The notes under the pieces: model-generated
Told to the model about the DNA's origin: nothing
Seen by the model: the letters and a program-made list of their open reading frames with translations, nothing else
Database searches by the model: none
Part shown: in pieces, positions 13,608 to 26,448 of the stretch
Layout of the letters: every line of letters begins with the position of its first letter
Position numbering within the stretch: the stretch's first letter is position 1
From: Certhia americana
Lineage: Eukaryota; Chordata; Aves; Passeriformes; Certhiidae
Reading direction: 5' to 3'
DNA: 64,000 nt
Assembly (NCBI GenBank): GCA_018697195.1
Contig: CM031857.1
Span: 91,018,461-91,082,460, forward strand
Position numbers and translations under genes: made by a program

Positions 13608-16207
13608 GAATCTCTACAGACAGTACATCTAGCACAGTACATGAAAAACAGTAGTTAAGCTTACACCTTTGCAAGGCAAAGACTGCTAAGCAATACCTCT
13701 TCCACTGTCCATGCACAACACAGATACTGTCTGTACTACATCAGCAAGGAAAATCAGGCTGATATTTTTAGCTAACTGCTGCAATGTATGTGGTACAGGA
13801 TCCACTCAGAAATTCTCAAACATAATTTTACAGACTCAGCAGCCAGATCTTTTTCAATGGGAACAGTTTGACCAGTGAGGAGTGGTCAGGTCATTTCCAC
13901 AGAGGAGAGCAAGACCACATCCAAGAAAATAAACTTAGACAAAGTGAGATGCTTACTATTTACAATGATAAAGATTTAAAAATATATGTTTATATTTATG
14001 AATCAAAGGTATAAGCATTTTGAAAGCTAGTACTAATGTTAAATTTTTCAATGGCAGGAAAAAAAAACAGGAATCAATAGACGAAAATGCAAATAGCATG
14101 AACCCATATTTGTATTTCCTTTAATGGAAACACTTTGAAGTGGTTCAATGCATAAACAGGCATTCAAAGGAAAGGGAGTTATTTAACCAGTTCAGTACTC
14201 ATGGTGGCCAAGAGTCTCATTTGCACATCACACAGCTTGAATGATTTAAGATGTATATCAACATACACGGGTGTATGTATGCTCGTCTCCATCTCCATTT
14301 ATTTTAACACACCTGCACGCTGTGATGGCACACAGACACAAGGCTGGCTGGGTATGAAAGTCACACAACAATCACAGAAAGAGAAGATGCTTATGAAAGA
14401 AAATATAAACATGAATGAAAGACTGTGAGGAATACATAAGGAATACATTTTCCAGAGACTTTTAAATGGACCTTACACTGTCCTTCATGGGATAAAAAAC
14501 AAAACCAAACAAATAATTAAAAAAAAAAAAAGGCAGAAGACCCTTTTAAATGTGGAAGAAAAAGTGGCTGCACTAATAGTAACTAAAGAAAGCAAAGGTA
14601 AAAGAGGTGAAACACTGAACCATGTAGACGCAACATTTAGTATAGCCTAGCAACAACAAAAGTAAAAATTTTAGCCCAGACAAGGACCTTGTTCCACAGA
14701 AATAAAAAACTCCAAGGCAAAAAGTAAACAGCTGTGCCTAAGGTAAAATATTAACTTCGGGGTTTATAATCTTTCTGTGTGAATGACTAATTATAAGCCT
14801 TGTCCATAGATTGCCCCACCATTAGATTTAAGCTGACCACGACTGCGTACTCACTGCTGAGCAAGAGCCAGTCTGCAGGAGTAATGAGCACCTTGATTTG
14901 ATTGTACTTTGATATATTTACTGACAAACTGAAGCATTAGTGGAAATTTTCACTTCGTTTTATTTCATTTCAAGTCTAATTTGGATGTTCCTGCAGCATT
15001 TCCATTACAGTCCAGCACAGTGAGGGACACCAGTAAGAAGTGACCCCGATTTGGACCAAAACAGAAAGCAGCTCGGGACAGGCTACAGCCTTTAGGCACA
15101 GAAGCAGACTGGGTTTCATTCCCTATTCAAGCAAGTGTCCCATGAGACCTAGATACATCCTATTACTGAAACTAAAGCAATTCTCAAGTACATGTTGACT
15201 TGCTGTTAAAAAGCCAACAACTAAAATCAGAAATGCCTCTAAGACATTCAAATACCTGCAAATATATTTTACCAAAGGTGTTAGTAATCTATGGACTTTC
15301 ATTTTAATGAGTTTTATACCATGTACTTAGATTCTATTTCCAAAGCAACTTAGTAATAAGCAAAAAAGTCCCATTCACACACACTGGGAATGTCTTAAGT
15401 GGCCTTAGAGCAAAGCCCCTCTTAAGCACAACTGTAACAACAAACAAATTGTACATAAATCAAGTATCTAAACATTGGCCCTGTTCCTTCATTCACAGAA
15501 CCTGTAAACCCACTGTTTGGTACAGCACAGAGAATTAACCATCAACATTCTGCAGGAGAATACTAGGATAAAAGAAACCTGAATTCCAAAGTGAAATGAA
15601 AATACCTAACACTCATAATAAAATACAACAGCCTAGTCACAATAATGTAGATGACCTATTCCTTGAGGCAAATAAAACAAAATTCCAGTTGACATGAGTG
15701 TGAATAGATAGAAGGAAACAGAATGAGGAATGGCTGTGCTTACTAAGCTCCACTGCCAGATGGATTTATTGACTGCTGAAGATGTTTGTGGATTGTGAAC
15801 TCAAAAACTCATCTACCACAGTCACCAGTTTCCCCCCTCACTTCAGAGGGGCAAAATATAAACACTACATACAGTTTCATATGCTGATTCTTGCATAACA
15901 CTCTTATGAGACATTTTCTGCCCATGGATAAGAATGAGCTTGGAAAGTAAAAAAATTAATTTCTAGAGAAGAATTGTAGCTTAAACTCTACAATCTCAAA
16001 AGAAGCATCTTTTGATTCCAACTTTATAAAAAAAAATCTTACTTTCTAAGTGCTACCATCACCCCACAGAAAACACAGTCACTACTGCAGACCTACAGTT
16101 CAGCTTATGTAGCAGAAATAAATCATAATTAATAGTTAATTATGAGAACAACAAGACTCAGTGAGCTCTTGCCAAGTAAAGCATTACATTGTTTCATTCC
16201 TGTGTGT

Positions 16208-16238
16208 CTCTGAATCCCATGCAGGATGGGATTCAGAG
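16208..16238. repeat. Perfect inverted repeat, 13-bp arms and 5-nt loop
   Basis: CTCTGAATCCCAT at 16208-16220 pairs exactly with ATGGGATTCAGAG at 16226-16238 around the loop GCAGG. It lies at the edge of a GC-richer island in the A-B intron. Confidence 0.97.
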
Positions 16239-17100
16239 GGAGAGGGAACAACCAGAGAGGGAAATTTCCTTTATGCTGAAGGATGCAGGGCAGCTTTGCA
16301 AAGCCACAGATGCTCTCTCTTTCTGTGTATTGGAGGGAGGGCAGGACAGGGCCAGAACCAGCCCAGAAAGTTCAGTGCTGCACACCTGCAAGAGCTTTTA
16401 CAGGCAGAAGACAGGAGAACAAACTCAGAAGCTTATCAGGCACTTCCTTCCACTCAGCCAGACCAGTGAGCAGAGGCACCATCTCCCCCTCCCCATTATC
16501 AGCCAGCTGTGGGCTCAGTGAGGAAATGGACCAAGCTCAGCAGCCAACACGTGCACGGCACAAACGCTGGCCCCTGTCCCCTCCCTGGCACAGGTGACCC
16601 AGGGGCAGAGACTCTGTGCTGTGTGAAAGTGGCTTTGCTGCTTTTGGAGACAGCCCTACTCCCCAAAACAGGTTCCTTTGCAGAAGGCAGCCAGTGACAC
16701 CAAGTAAAAAATCCTGTCCAGAACCTGATGCTGTGAGGGAACAAGGTACCATGGTGCTTGCTCCACCACTTTGGTCAGGACCAAGGTGTCAGCTTGGGCT
16801 TCAGCATCAAACGTGACAGCAGAGCCCCTGGCAGCTGGGGCTGAGGACTGCAAGACTACAACAACCACCAGAGCATCCATGCTGCAGTCTCCAGTTAACT
16901 GGAAAATTACCTCTAATTTTAAAATTTCTGTTATACTTAGAACCCCCCTTTTAATAAATCCTTAAACAACAGGTCTTGCTAGCCTGCATTTTGAGTTACT
17001 CACTGATTTCTCATGTAAGAGTCCCCAGAGACTGTAAAAGGCCAGCAGGCTGAACTGTGCATCTAAGCAACGTGTATAGGAGGGAACACCATATTCTTAC

Positions 17101-17184
17101 CTGACAGATAAGCAAATTGTTTCTTTAATTGGTCCTGAATATCTGCAGCATAGAGGGGAATGATGTCCTGATGCATGATTTCAT
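17101..17184 (-). CDS. MCF2L: Internal coding exon A of the same DBL-family Rho GEF (MCF2L-like)
   Basis: This is an 84-nt internal exon on the minus strand. Its acceptor reads CTCTTCACAG before the first base, and its donor is CTGTCAG|GTAAGA. Phase is 1 in and 1 out: two bases, 27 codons, one base. The frame reads EIMHQDIIPLYAADIQDQL followed by a lysine pair and FAYLSG. This is close to the segment preceding the Sec14 domain core in mammalian MCF2L as I remember it, where DEIMHQD, AADIQDQL and FAYLSGGRG are hallmarks. The first codon is completed by the last base of an upstream exon; a G there would give aspartate. The only ATGs inside the exon are not convincing translation starts, so I treat it as internal. 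The intron to exon B is 8,913 bp. Confidence 0.93.
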
Positions 17185-17269
17185 CTGTGAAGAGAAAAAA
17201 GAAGAAATTGCATGGCTAAGTCACTTTATGCAAAATTTCACAGCACACATTTAAAAAAAAGTCCCTAAA

Positions 17270-17270
<1 letters not shown>

Positions 17271-17302
<32 letters not shown>
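17271..17302. repeat. A32 homopolymer
   Basis: Thirty-two consecutive A; on the gene strand this is a T32 run 86-118 nt upstream of the exon A acceptor. Confidence 0.98.
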
Positions 17303-17303
<1 letters not shown>

Positions 17304-20300
17304 GTCAAAAAACTATCTAACTTTTGAAAAATACATGAAAATCTTTGGAGTCTTTCAAACATTTGCCAAGGGCAAACTTTTCTTTGAAAAGCACACTAAT
17401 AAAAGAGGAATTTACATTTAGTGACATTTAGAAGCAGTACAAAATTGTCACTGAACAAAACACTGTAGAACTAATATTCGTCGGGAATGATGTTAAACAG
17501 TGGGATTTTTACATATTAAATTCAATTTTTACTAAAAATCTTCTCAATCAAACAAAACCAAGAAACTTGTGATTTCTCTAGCCTGTCATCTGGATTCAAA
17601 TACCCCAAGAAAATAAGATAAATAAGATAGATAGAACTAAAAGTACATCCTCCCCTTGAAAAAATATAAAGACCTCATTACTGAAAAGAAATGCTTAAGC
17701 TTTTATCTTAGCCCTTCCACTTCAGCTCTGTGACAACCACACTGCTTTTCCCAACCCTTGCTTTTCTGTCACAGAGTTTCAGCAGAGGCGTTTCCCATAG
17801 CATGTTTCCAGAGGTCAAGCAGAAACCTGAGTTTCACTGATTATGACAAAGCATGGCAGAGTTGCTTCATTCATAAACTAAGATCTCATTTTTTACAAGG
17901 GAACAAGAAGTTTTACTCTTTTGCAATTCCTAAAAGTAATTATTCCACATATTAGCCTCACTGAAAAGTACAGAAGAGATAACAGCTTTTCCTTTATCAT
18001 GTCTTTTAATCTGACATTGTACTGACATTGAAGTTTTGGGGTTTAATGCAAATTGAAATGTCATTAAGATAGGTTTTGACACTCAGAGCTGTGCATGTGC
18101 ACAGGAAAAGTAAGTAAAAACCTAAAACTGATGTGTCACCTGCACTGAAGTACAAGGTGAAGTAGAACTCTGGTTGTTGAAGCCCTCAAGGGCTTCATCT
18201 ATGAGGTCTTCCAAATGCTAGGTCATGAGCAGACAGACATTTCTATGAGCAATTCTCACATTCGTAAAATTCTGAGAACTGCAATTATTTGAGAATAGCA
18301 AAAAAGCCACTTTCAGTTACTTCTTCCAGATAAGCAGGAACTTATACTGTGAAACAGAACTTCTCTGTTCTCTGTTGTCCCATTGGGCAGAGGAAGACCC
18401 ATGACCACTTTCAAGGTCACACACTGATCAGAGCTATTTTCCTGCATCCGGCGAACTGCTGCCTGATCAGAAGACCTCTGCATACCATGCTGTCAAATCC
18501 ATAAGTGGATACTTTTAACTGTCAAGTCATATTTCACCCAGACCTTCAGTTATGTCACCATTTCAATGCTTTCAACAGAACACTGAACACAGATGTTTCA
18601 AAACTCCAATCTCAGATGGTCAAGTAATTTCCAGAAGAGGAATACCCCATTTCCCCAAAGGAAAAAGTATTTTAGAGTTTATTTTTGCTGTCTGTGCCTT
18701 ACGATACAAGCAGCCCTCCTGCAGCAGGGTTTAAAAAGCTACACAGCCTTGATTCTGCAAACCAATACCTGCACGTGGATCCATTAACCCGAATATAAAC
18801 TCTTACAGGATTAATGCCAATTTTTTGATGGGAGATGGGAAAAGGGAAAATATCATCAACAGTCTATAAAATGCCATCCTGCCTAAAGTCACAGGCATAA
18901 TTTTCATTACTGCACAGCATTGCACCCACAGCAAGTAGCAAAATAGTTGAATTTTGCATATTTAAGTAAATATATGACACACTACACTGAGAGAGGCAGG
19001 ATATTCCCAAGGAAGAGAAACTCTTTATGTATCATTATTTCCCCATGTAGCCCTGTGATCAGTCCTGCTGCAGTTTGGACACATGCCATGTGAATACCCA
19101 AGTCTAGATTTGATTGCTCCAGTGCTCCCTCTGATAGGATCAGCAGCTTTTGCCACCTGCACGGGTGCCCCACAACACTGGTCAAATACTGCTCCACTGA
19201 AAAGACAGTCTCTTCCTCCCCCTGGTTTTAAGCTCAGTTTTAACTTAAATGTAAGAACCCATCTGTTTGCAACTGGAGGAGCAGCACAGCGTGTCCACTG
19301 ACAGACACCAACTGCTCTTCCTGCTGCATGCCCCTCCACCAAAGCCATCTCACCTTGCTCTTGCTGATCCAGCTTCAAGACATACTTCTAAAAGCCAAGC
19401 ATGCACTAAGATCAGAGCTCATTTTCAATAATTTGAAACAACAAAGATAAAAAATAGCAGCACCAAAAAAAGCGCATGGAAACGCAACTCTTGGAACTGC
19501 CAAACAGGTCACATCCAGCAGCTCTACAGGATATACTTGAACCCAGTATTACCACCCATGGATTTAGCCAGAAATCCCTCTTCAGTACGTTTTCCTTCAG
19601 AGGAGATGCAACTGTTAAGGCTCATTGCTCTGCACTGTTTCCTTGATACTTAGCATCCCTCTGGAAAAGAGAGTTCATCACAGTTGGTTTGGGGTTCAAT
19701 CTGATTTCACTTCAAGGTTGACCATCATTACTTCAATATCCTATTTCTTTAAAAGGATAAGGCAACAAAAGGCACACATTCTAAACAGACTGTGAGAGCA
19801 CACATTCCTTACTCTCAAGGCCTTTGGGGAAAATATTTTCTTAGAAATATTCTTTAAATAGAGAACCTGCCACCTGCTACATTCTTTAGGGACCATTTCT
19901 ATTTTTGTAAAGCTAATTAAGTGCACATTAAAATACAGAATTACTGATAACCTGCTCATGGTTTTGTAAGGAATTTTATAGGATCAAATTCCACTTGTGC
20001 TTGAATAGATTAAGATTCACACAGCCCATTATTTTCCCTGTTCCACCTTTTCTGCTTTACACAGTATTTTCAATGCAGAGACCTAAGAGTCTGTCTGTTT
20101 TACTGTACCCAAAATCCATTGCTGAAAAAAAAGTTGCTCTTATCAAAGCATGCTTGAATATTCTGTTTTTCCTGAGGAGCTCACTTAAGAAGCTTAAAAG
20201 AAGGCCCCTGAGAATTACAGTGCATCTGGTATTGTAGGTAATAATAAACACTAAAATAAGGTTCTCTAAAGTTAGTACTGTTTTTTAATCACTATTTTTT

Positions 20301-23300
20301 AAACCCCAACGCATAAAATAGCTGGGAATATGCAAAGAATTTTTTCTAAGCTGACAACTGGAGGTTCTTTAAAAAAAATCCCCACATTATCTAGTATTCA
20401 AATTACAAGTGTAATAGAGGGCAGAAGTGTCATCTTCTAACATAAAGGAATCAGTTAAATACATGGTTCTTACTATGAAAAAAGCCTTTCTCACTAAAAA
20501 TGTGAACCACAATCTTGCAGATATATTATCTTCTAATTCAATTTAAATCCTGCTTTGATAGTCCTGTCTCAATGATAAAGGATGATGGCTTAGAGGGACC
20601 TGACCCCATCCCATCAGAAGCACCTGACTGCATTTCAGATGAAGCAAAAATGACAGATCTAAGCATGAGGGCACAAAGATAACTCGTGCTTGAATTACCT
20701 GGTGCCAACAAGCCCTGAAGAATCTGGGATCTGAGAAAACAATCAATGTCACTGCAGTCACGAATTTCCCTTATTGATAAAAAGCTCCTCTTTCTTTTCT
20801 GATCAAACTAAAACCCATCATCTGTAGTTTCTCTGACAGGCTGAAGCAAACACATTTTCACAGAAGACAACATTTGAGTGGACTCTGAACTGACTGCACC
20901 CACATTGCACACAAGGAAGCCTCCCAACACGACTTGCAAGCCTCCTGTAACCAGTTTAATAAAATTCCCAGCAAGCCAGCTGGAATTACACCACCCTTTG
21001 AGTAGTTCTGCAGGAAATCCTATGGGCATTACTTTATACCAACTTGAAAGCAAATCTATTTGTACACATCCGGACACAATTACCCCTTTCAGCACAGATC
21101 CCAGTAGCACATCGGAAATCAAATAATAAATAATTTTTCTTCCTCCTCTTTCTGCTGAGTCTGCAAGATTTTAATGAAAACTTGTTTATGGTTTCTCTAT
21201 GACATCCATGCCTTAAACTGAAGAAATACTGTATTTTTCTTAACCAGTTTTGCTTTGCTTCTCCTCTGGAACAGCTTCCCCACCCAAAGAGTTGAATGCC
21301 TTTTATGAAGGGGGTCTTCATTTGAAAAATCTCTTCATTAAACCACACTCCCATCTGCTAATTATAAATGCAAGATAATGACTTTCAGAGCAGCCCCTTC
21401 ATCTCTCTCAGCCCCAAGGCAAATCTTTCATTTCCTCATTCTTTCCTCTTCATCTTCACCCCAGACCACCACTACTAACAGTCAGCTCCTTTGTGAAACC
21501 CCCCAAGGAGGGAAGAACCAGAGCAGCAGAGCTGGTGCACAGAAGCCCTCTTCTGCTCTAAGCCACCTAAAACTAATGAGCTGCTCAAGATGCCAAGTGA
21601 GCTTCCCAGCTTTAAAACTGAATTTTAAAGATCACTGCTGATTAGTGACAATGCCTGCAAGCTCAGTGCTTGGTATGCTCAGGCACAACAGCTGCAGATG
21701 AGGCTCCTCAGGTCCTCATGCTATTTGTAGCCACACCGGGCTGATGACAGGAATTAATGCAAGTGTTCATAAACTAAGATTTCAAATCCCACCAGTTCAA
21801 AGTACCTTTAGGAAGAGTTCATTACGATTTCATTTGACTACACCATCATTAAAATGATAGACCAGGAAAAATGAGTGAATAAATTCAGAAATTGTCATGC
21901 AAAACACAATTGCCTGTTAAAGCGTAGCTAGGAAGGAAATTATCACCTGGGCAAAACAGTGCTTTTGCAACTTGTTTGTTTCTGGTGAGCTAAAATATCC
22001 TAAGCAAGCAGAAAATGCAAGTTCTTTGCCTCTACCAGCAACCCAATTGCTGGCACAAAGAGGTATAAAACAAACTAGTGCTCCAAACAGTTTCATATGG
22101 CATTGAGTGTTCAATAAACATTTTTAATTATATAGTTATGTAAGAATTTTACTTGTAAGAGCTTTACAGACTACAGCTAAGCTCTATCTCCCATTTCCTC
22201 TCCTAGTTAGAAAAGACTATTTCTCCTCAAAAGCCCTGGTACATAAAGCAGATCCTTAAGTTGAGATAACCTTTTCTTTTAAGTGAATCATGCTTTATAC
22301 AAGTTCCACTTCCACAGCATTACAAACATCAGCAAATTTTCTAAGACTGTCTGGCCTATTGTCATAATATGCAGAGAACAGCACTATTATATATCCAGCA
22401 GGCTAGGATGGAATCCCATGCATCTTCAGTGTTAAATAAGGATCTAGTCGGTCAAAGACTTGAAGCGGTACTGCCAAAGAAAATCTAAAATCTTAGGAGC
22501 AATATTCCCTTTATTTTAAGGCCAGGCACAGTGGACACAGACACATATTGTTTGGGTGGTGTTTTAAATGTCTAGTGCATCAGAAAACCTGACAGATCCT
22601 TCACAAAGTCCAGAAATTATATTTCTGCAGCACTGTTCATATTTCCTAAATTTTGGTAATATTTAAATTATTTCACTGAAATGAAACTAGAAAATTCTGC
22701 TTCGTTGATCACACCTGAAGAACAACACAACTACTTACAAGATACACAAATTAATCCCCAAAGGTTACAACTCCAGAATTTAAATATGAGAGGCAGGAAC
22801 TTCATGGGTTAAAGAACAGAAAACAAAACCCAATGTCTTTGTCCGGAAACTTATACTGAACCCTCTACTTTATTCAGGTAATTTCTGCTTTCTGCAATCA
22901 CAATACCCATCTGTTTCTTCTCCGAGATCACAGAATTGGTGAATTTGGCGTAAGACTATGAGAATAATGGTTTGGTTTCAGGTAGGGAGATTAAACACTG
23001 ATCCTTCCTCTAAAAAAAGAAGTTTCAAGGTGTATATCAAATGCAATGCTGTTGGCTTGGCCCAAAATGACAGGAGGTACAACAGTTCCCATTTTCTTGA
23101 GTCAAATTATTAAATATCTTCTCAAAAGTTTACTTTGAGAGCCAACCAATATTTTGGTTTCTTTCAAACTCTAGTATGATTGGATTTGACTGTCTATTTA
23201 TACCTATCAAAGTATGTTTTTCTCTTTCTTCTTCCACCTCCCCTTTTGTAAAAGGCAACAAAGTTCTTTGTCTTACTTTTCCAAAATAACATCCCCTCAA

Positions 23301-24951
23301 AGCACAAACATGAGAGGAAATACAATCCCCTCCCTTTCATGTATAACAGATGCATTCACAGGATACTGTAAGTGCTAAATACTACAGCTTCTTCCTCCTC
23401 TGCTTCATCAGTCACACCTACTTGACACTCTGCTCTGTAGTCCACAGCTTGTCAGGGATCACCTTCAAGTTTGGATAAGGTTTACAAGAGACACTAAACA
23501 CCAGCTAATCTGTAACCAGAAGAAAACAGTGTAATAATGAGAAAGTCAGTCCAGGGATCAGACCCAAAATCTAGTTTGAAACCCAAAATTCTTGGATCTT
23601 GAAGGAAATCCAAAGTAAGACAAAAGGTGAAAGGAGTGTGAGTTGCAATTTTGCAAGACATCTCACAGTGTTACCAGTTACAGCATTTAATCTGTTTTAC
23701 CATGCTTTCACTGTGCACATGCTCAAGCACACCCAGACTGTTTTGGTGAGAGACACATTCTTTGTGCGATTCCAAGTCGTAATAATTACTCTCTTTCCAA
23801 CCTGAGAAGTAAGGAGAACTTAGAATCACACCACACAGACATATTATAGCCTAAATTTGTATTAAGCACAAAATGGGATTAGAGGTAAAGCAGCAAGAGT
23901 GTCAGGTGTACCTAGTACCCAAATGTATGATTAAACTCGTCTTTAGAATGCTCTTACTATTGCCACAACAACATTGATCTCTTCTTTTTTCCAGTATGTC
24001 CTGAATGAAGTCAAGCCTGCTGGTAAACCTTTTTCTGTTCTTGCAACATAGTTTCAGAACTACACTTAAATATTGCCAAAACTGCAGCATTGTTAACTCC
24101 CTAATACTGCAAATCATGCTGAGTGTACAGAATAAAAACACTTCTAAAGTATTAGGTGTACTTAGTCGCCTACAAGCAGCAGATTTTGCAAAACGCAAAG
24201 TTTTGGCTTGTTTGTTTGGGTTTTTTTAATGGAGAAATAGTAGATAAAGACTGAGCAGCAGAGAATGTTCTTCTGGCCAGGACTCAAGTGATAAGAAGGG
24301 AAGTGACCCAGATGTGTCTCACTCAGTACTTTAGCAAGCAAGCCTCCATGGAATAACAAAGACATTAGATTTTGTCAACTGCATTTTAGTAAGATTTAAT
24401 GCTCTGAGAAAATCATTACAGGAATTTTGCTTTCTAAATACTTAAGCATTGCAAAGAAGCGGAAGTCTTCCAAATAGAGAAAATGGAAAGAGATCAACTC
24501 TGAACAGAAGAGCCACATGCAAGCTGAAGGACCCGTCTTCAGTGAGCTTAAAAACTAATGATGCAATCACTCAGCTTAAACACAGACGCTGAAGTGGATG
24601 TGTTTCAAGAATTTAACCGAAGATTTGTCTCCACAGAAACCACCTGCTTTCAACTCTTCCTATTCCGAAAAATATGTATCTCAAAGCAGGCCCCAAAGCT
24701 TTAACTGAAAAGTCAACACACAGAGGAGCAGCTGTATTAATATGAATACCTGGCAGTTCCACCAAACAGAATGTTATTTTCGTGTGTTATTTGGGAAGCA
24801 CAATAAGATTTTAAACATTGAGTGATTTTACTCTGTTCAAAATAAAAAACCCAAACACTTTTATAAAGCAGTTAAGTGGTAACATCTAATTGCTTATTGT
24901 ACACATCTATTCTGGATATAAATTATAGCAGTGCTAACAATTGTAAGGTTG

Positions 24952-25232
24952 CACAGAATGGGTTTGTTTGGAAGATATCATCAAAGATCATCTGGTTCCT
25001 ACCACACTGTAGGCAGGGACACCTTCTACTGGACGAGGCTGCTCAAGGCCCCATCCCACCTGGCCTTGAACACTCCTAGGGTGAGGCACCCACAACTTCT
25101 CTGGACAACCTGTTGCAATGTCTCACCAGCCTCTTTGTAAAAAAAAGAATTTCTTCTTTATGCCCAAGCAAAGTCTACCTCTTTCAAATTAAAACCGGTG
25201 CTCCTTGTCCTGTCAGGCAGGCCCTGGTACTA
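24952..25232 (-). mobile_element. CR1 LINE fragment, about 280 bp
   Basis: The reverse complement carries the CR1 3' region. On the plus strand one sees AAAGATCATCTGGTTCC, CAGGGACACCTTCTACTGGA, GCTGCTCAAGGCCCCATCC and CTGGCCTTGAACACTCC in order, then the CTTGTCCTGTCAGGCAGGCC stretch typical of upstream 3'UTR sequence. The terminal repeat is decayed. This is one of the two longest CR1 copies here. Confidence 0.9.
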
Positions 25233-25800
25233 AGATATTTCTTGACTTTTATCATTTCAGCAACAGGGAGGATGGCGAGAATAACTTCTAAGAGATGATA
25301 TATTATTTTATGGTATGTTACACAAGTACTATTTTTCATGTAACATCCATAAATGAATGTTTTGAAAGGGAATGTGTGAGTGTGAGAGAGAAAGAAGGGC
25401 TAAGTGTTCACTAAGAGGCTTGTTTAGAGCTGTATACTAGTTTTCAGCTAAAACATTTACTTGTAAATGTCCCAGTATTTGGGACTCTGATTACAGATTA
25501 CTTATAAAGAAGAGGTTGTGGAATTCATAATCCAACTGGCAGCCCTACCTTACCACACAGATGACAAGAGTTGCTAATGAAGAGCTCTTGAAGCACTGTG
25601 GCTTACTGTCTAATGTGTCACGAAAAAGATGAAAAACACCATGCCTCTCTAAAGCACTACAAATATTTACTTCAGGTAGTCCAGAGGCAGGACATGGACA
25701 CAGTTCTGTATCTCCCATAGGCAGCTACAGAATCATTCAGTGCAATAGTCAGCCTTGCTGAGACCTCTCTTCACTTACATTTTCTCCCTTCTGCTGGCAG

Positions 25801-25842
25801 CAGGCACAAAAAATACTCCATTACAATGGTCAGGAGGAAGAG
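25801..25842 (+). other. Plus-strand 42-nt exon-like interval with strong splice signals
   Basis: The acceptor TTTTCTCCCTTCTGCTGGCAG and the donor GAAGAG|GTAAGAAC flank 42 nt that are open in all three frames. The interval is antisense to the MCF2L-like gene. It is either a pseudo-exon or part of an unknown antisense transcript. Confidence 0.22.
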
Positions 25843-26411
25843 GTAAGAACAGTGCCAGGGAACGGGACAACCCTTCTGCCAACTTTGAGCAGAATGTTCC
25901 AACAGCTCTCCAGAAAGGAATGATCTCTGGCACACTGAACATGCCCACAAGAAGTGGTGGCAGTCAACAGAGGAGAATCAAGCCTTGGCAGCTGCTAACA
26001 AAAGCCCTGCTCACTTATTTCTCAGTGATCAAATACAAATGAAAACACCCTATTTTAAACCTGGGAATTTACACAAGTAGTCCTGGCATGGTTACTTATG
26101 CACCACCATGATTTGACAGAAAACAGTCCCTGGTTCTACATTCACTGTCTCCTACAGTAATCAGTGGTTTCCTAAATCCACCCCTCCCCTCTCAGGGATG
26201 CAGATGAGGACACACACAAAGAAGAAAAGTTACTCAGGCTGATTACTCCACCCTTTCCATCTGGTTATCCTCATCTTTTTTAAACCTTTCATTCATTCCT
26301 CCTAAGCCACATGCCTTTTAGTATTACTCCTGGTAGCATCAAGCACTGCTTGAGAAGCAGAGCGCTCAGACTCACATGTTGATAATTAGTAATACTAATT
26401 AAAGATTAGTA

Positions 26412-26448
26412 AGAAGATCCACCCTTTAGTTAGAAGACCCACCCTTTA
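26412..26448. repeat. Short near-tandem duplication, 20-bp period
   Basis: AGAAGATCCACCCTTTA and AGAAGACCCACCCTTTA are repeated with a 20-bp period and one mismatch. Confidence 0.85.

Larger units (their letters stand above)
8188..17100 (-). other. Intron between exons A and B
   Basis: This is a GT-AG intron of 8,913 bp on the minus strand. It contains two short CR1 3' ends (about 10.25 and 11.47 kb), a T47 tract beside the exon B acceptor, a T15 tract at 13593-13607 and an A13 tract at 14519-14531. It also holds a GC-richer island at about 16.16-16.95 kb that includes a perfect 13-bp-arm hairpin. The remainder is AT-rich unique sequence with only short chance reading frames, and I see no further exon in it. 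Confidence 0.85.
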
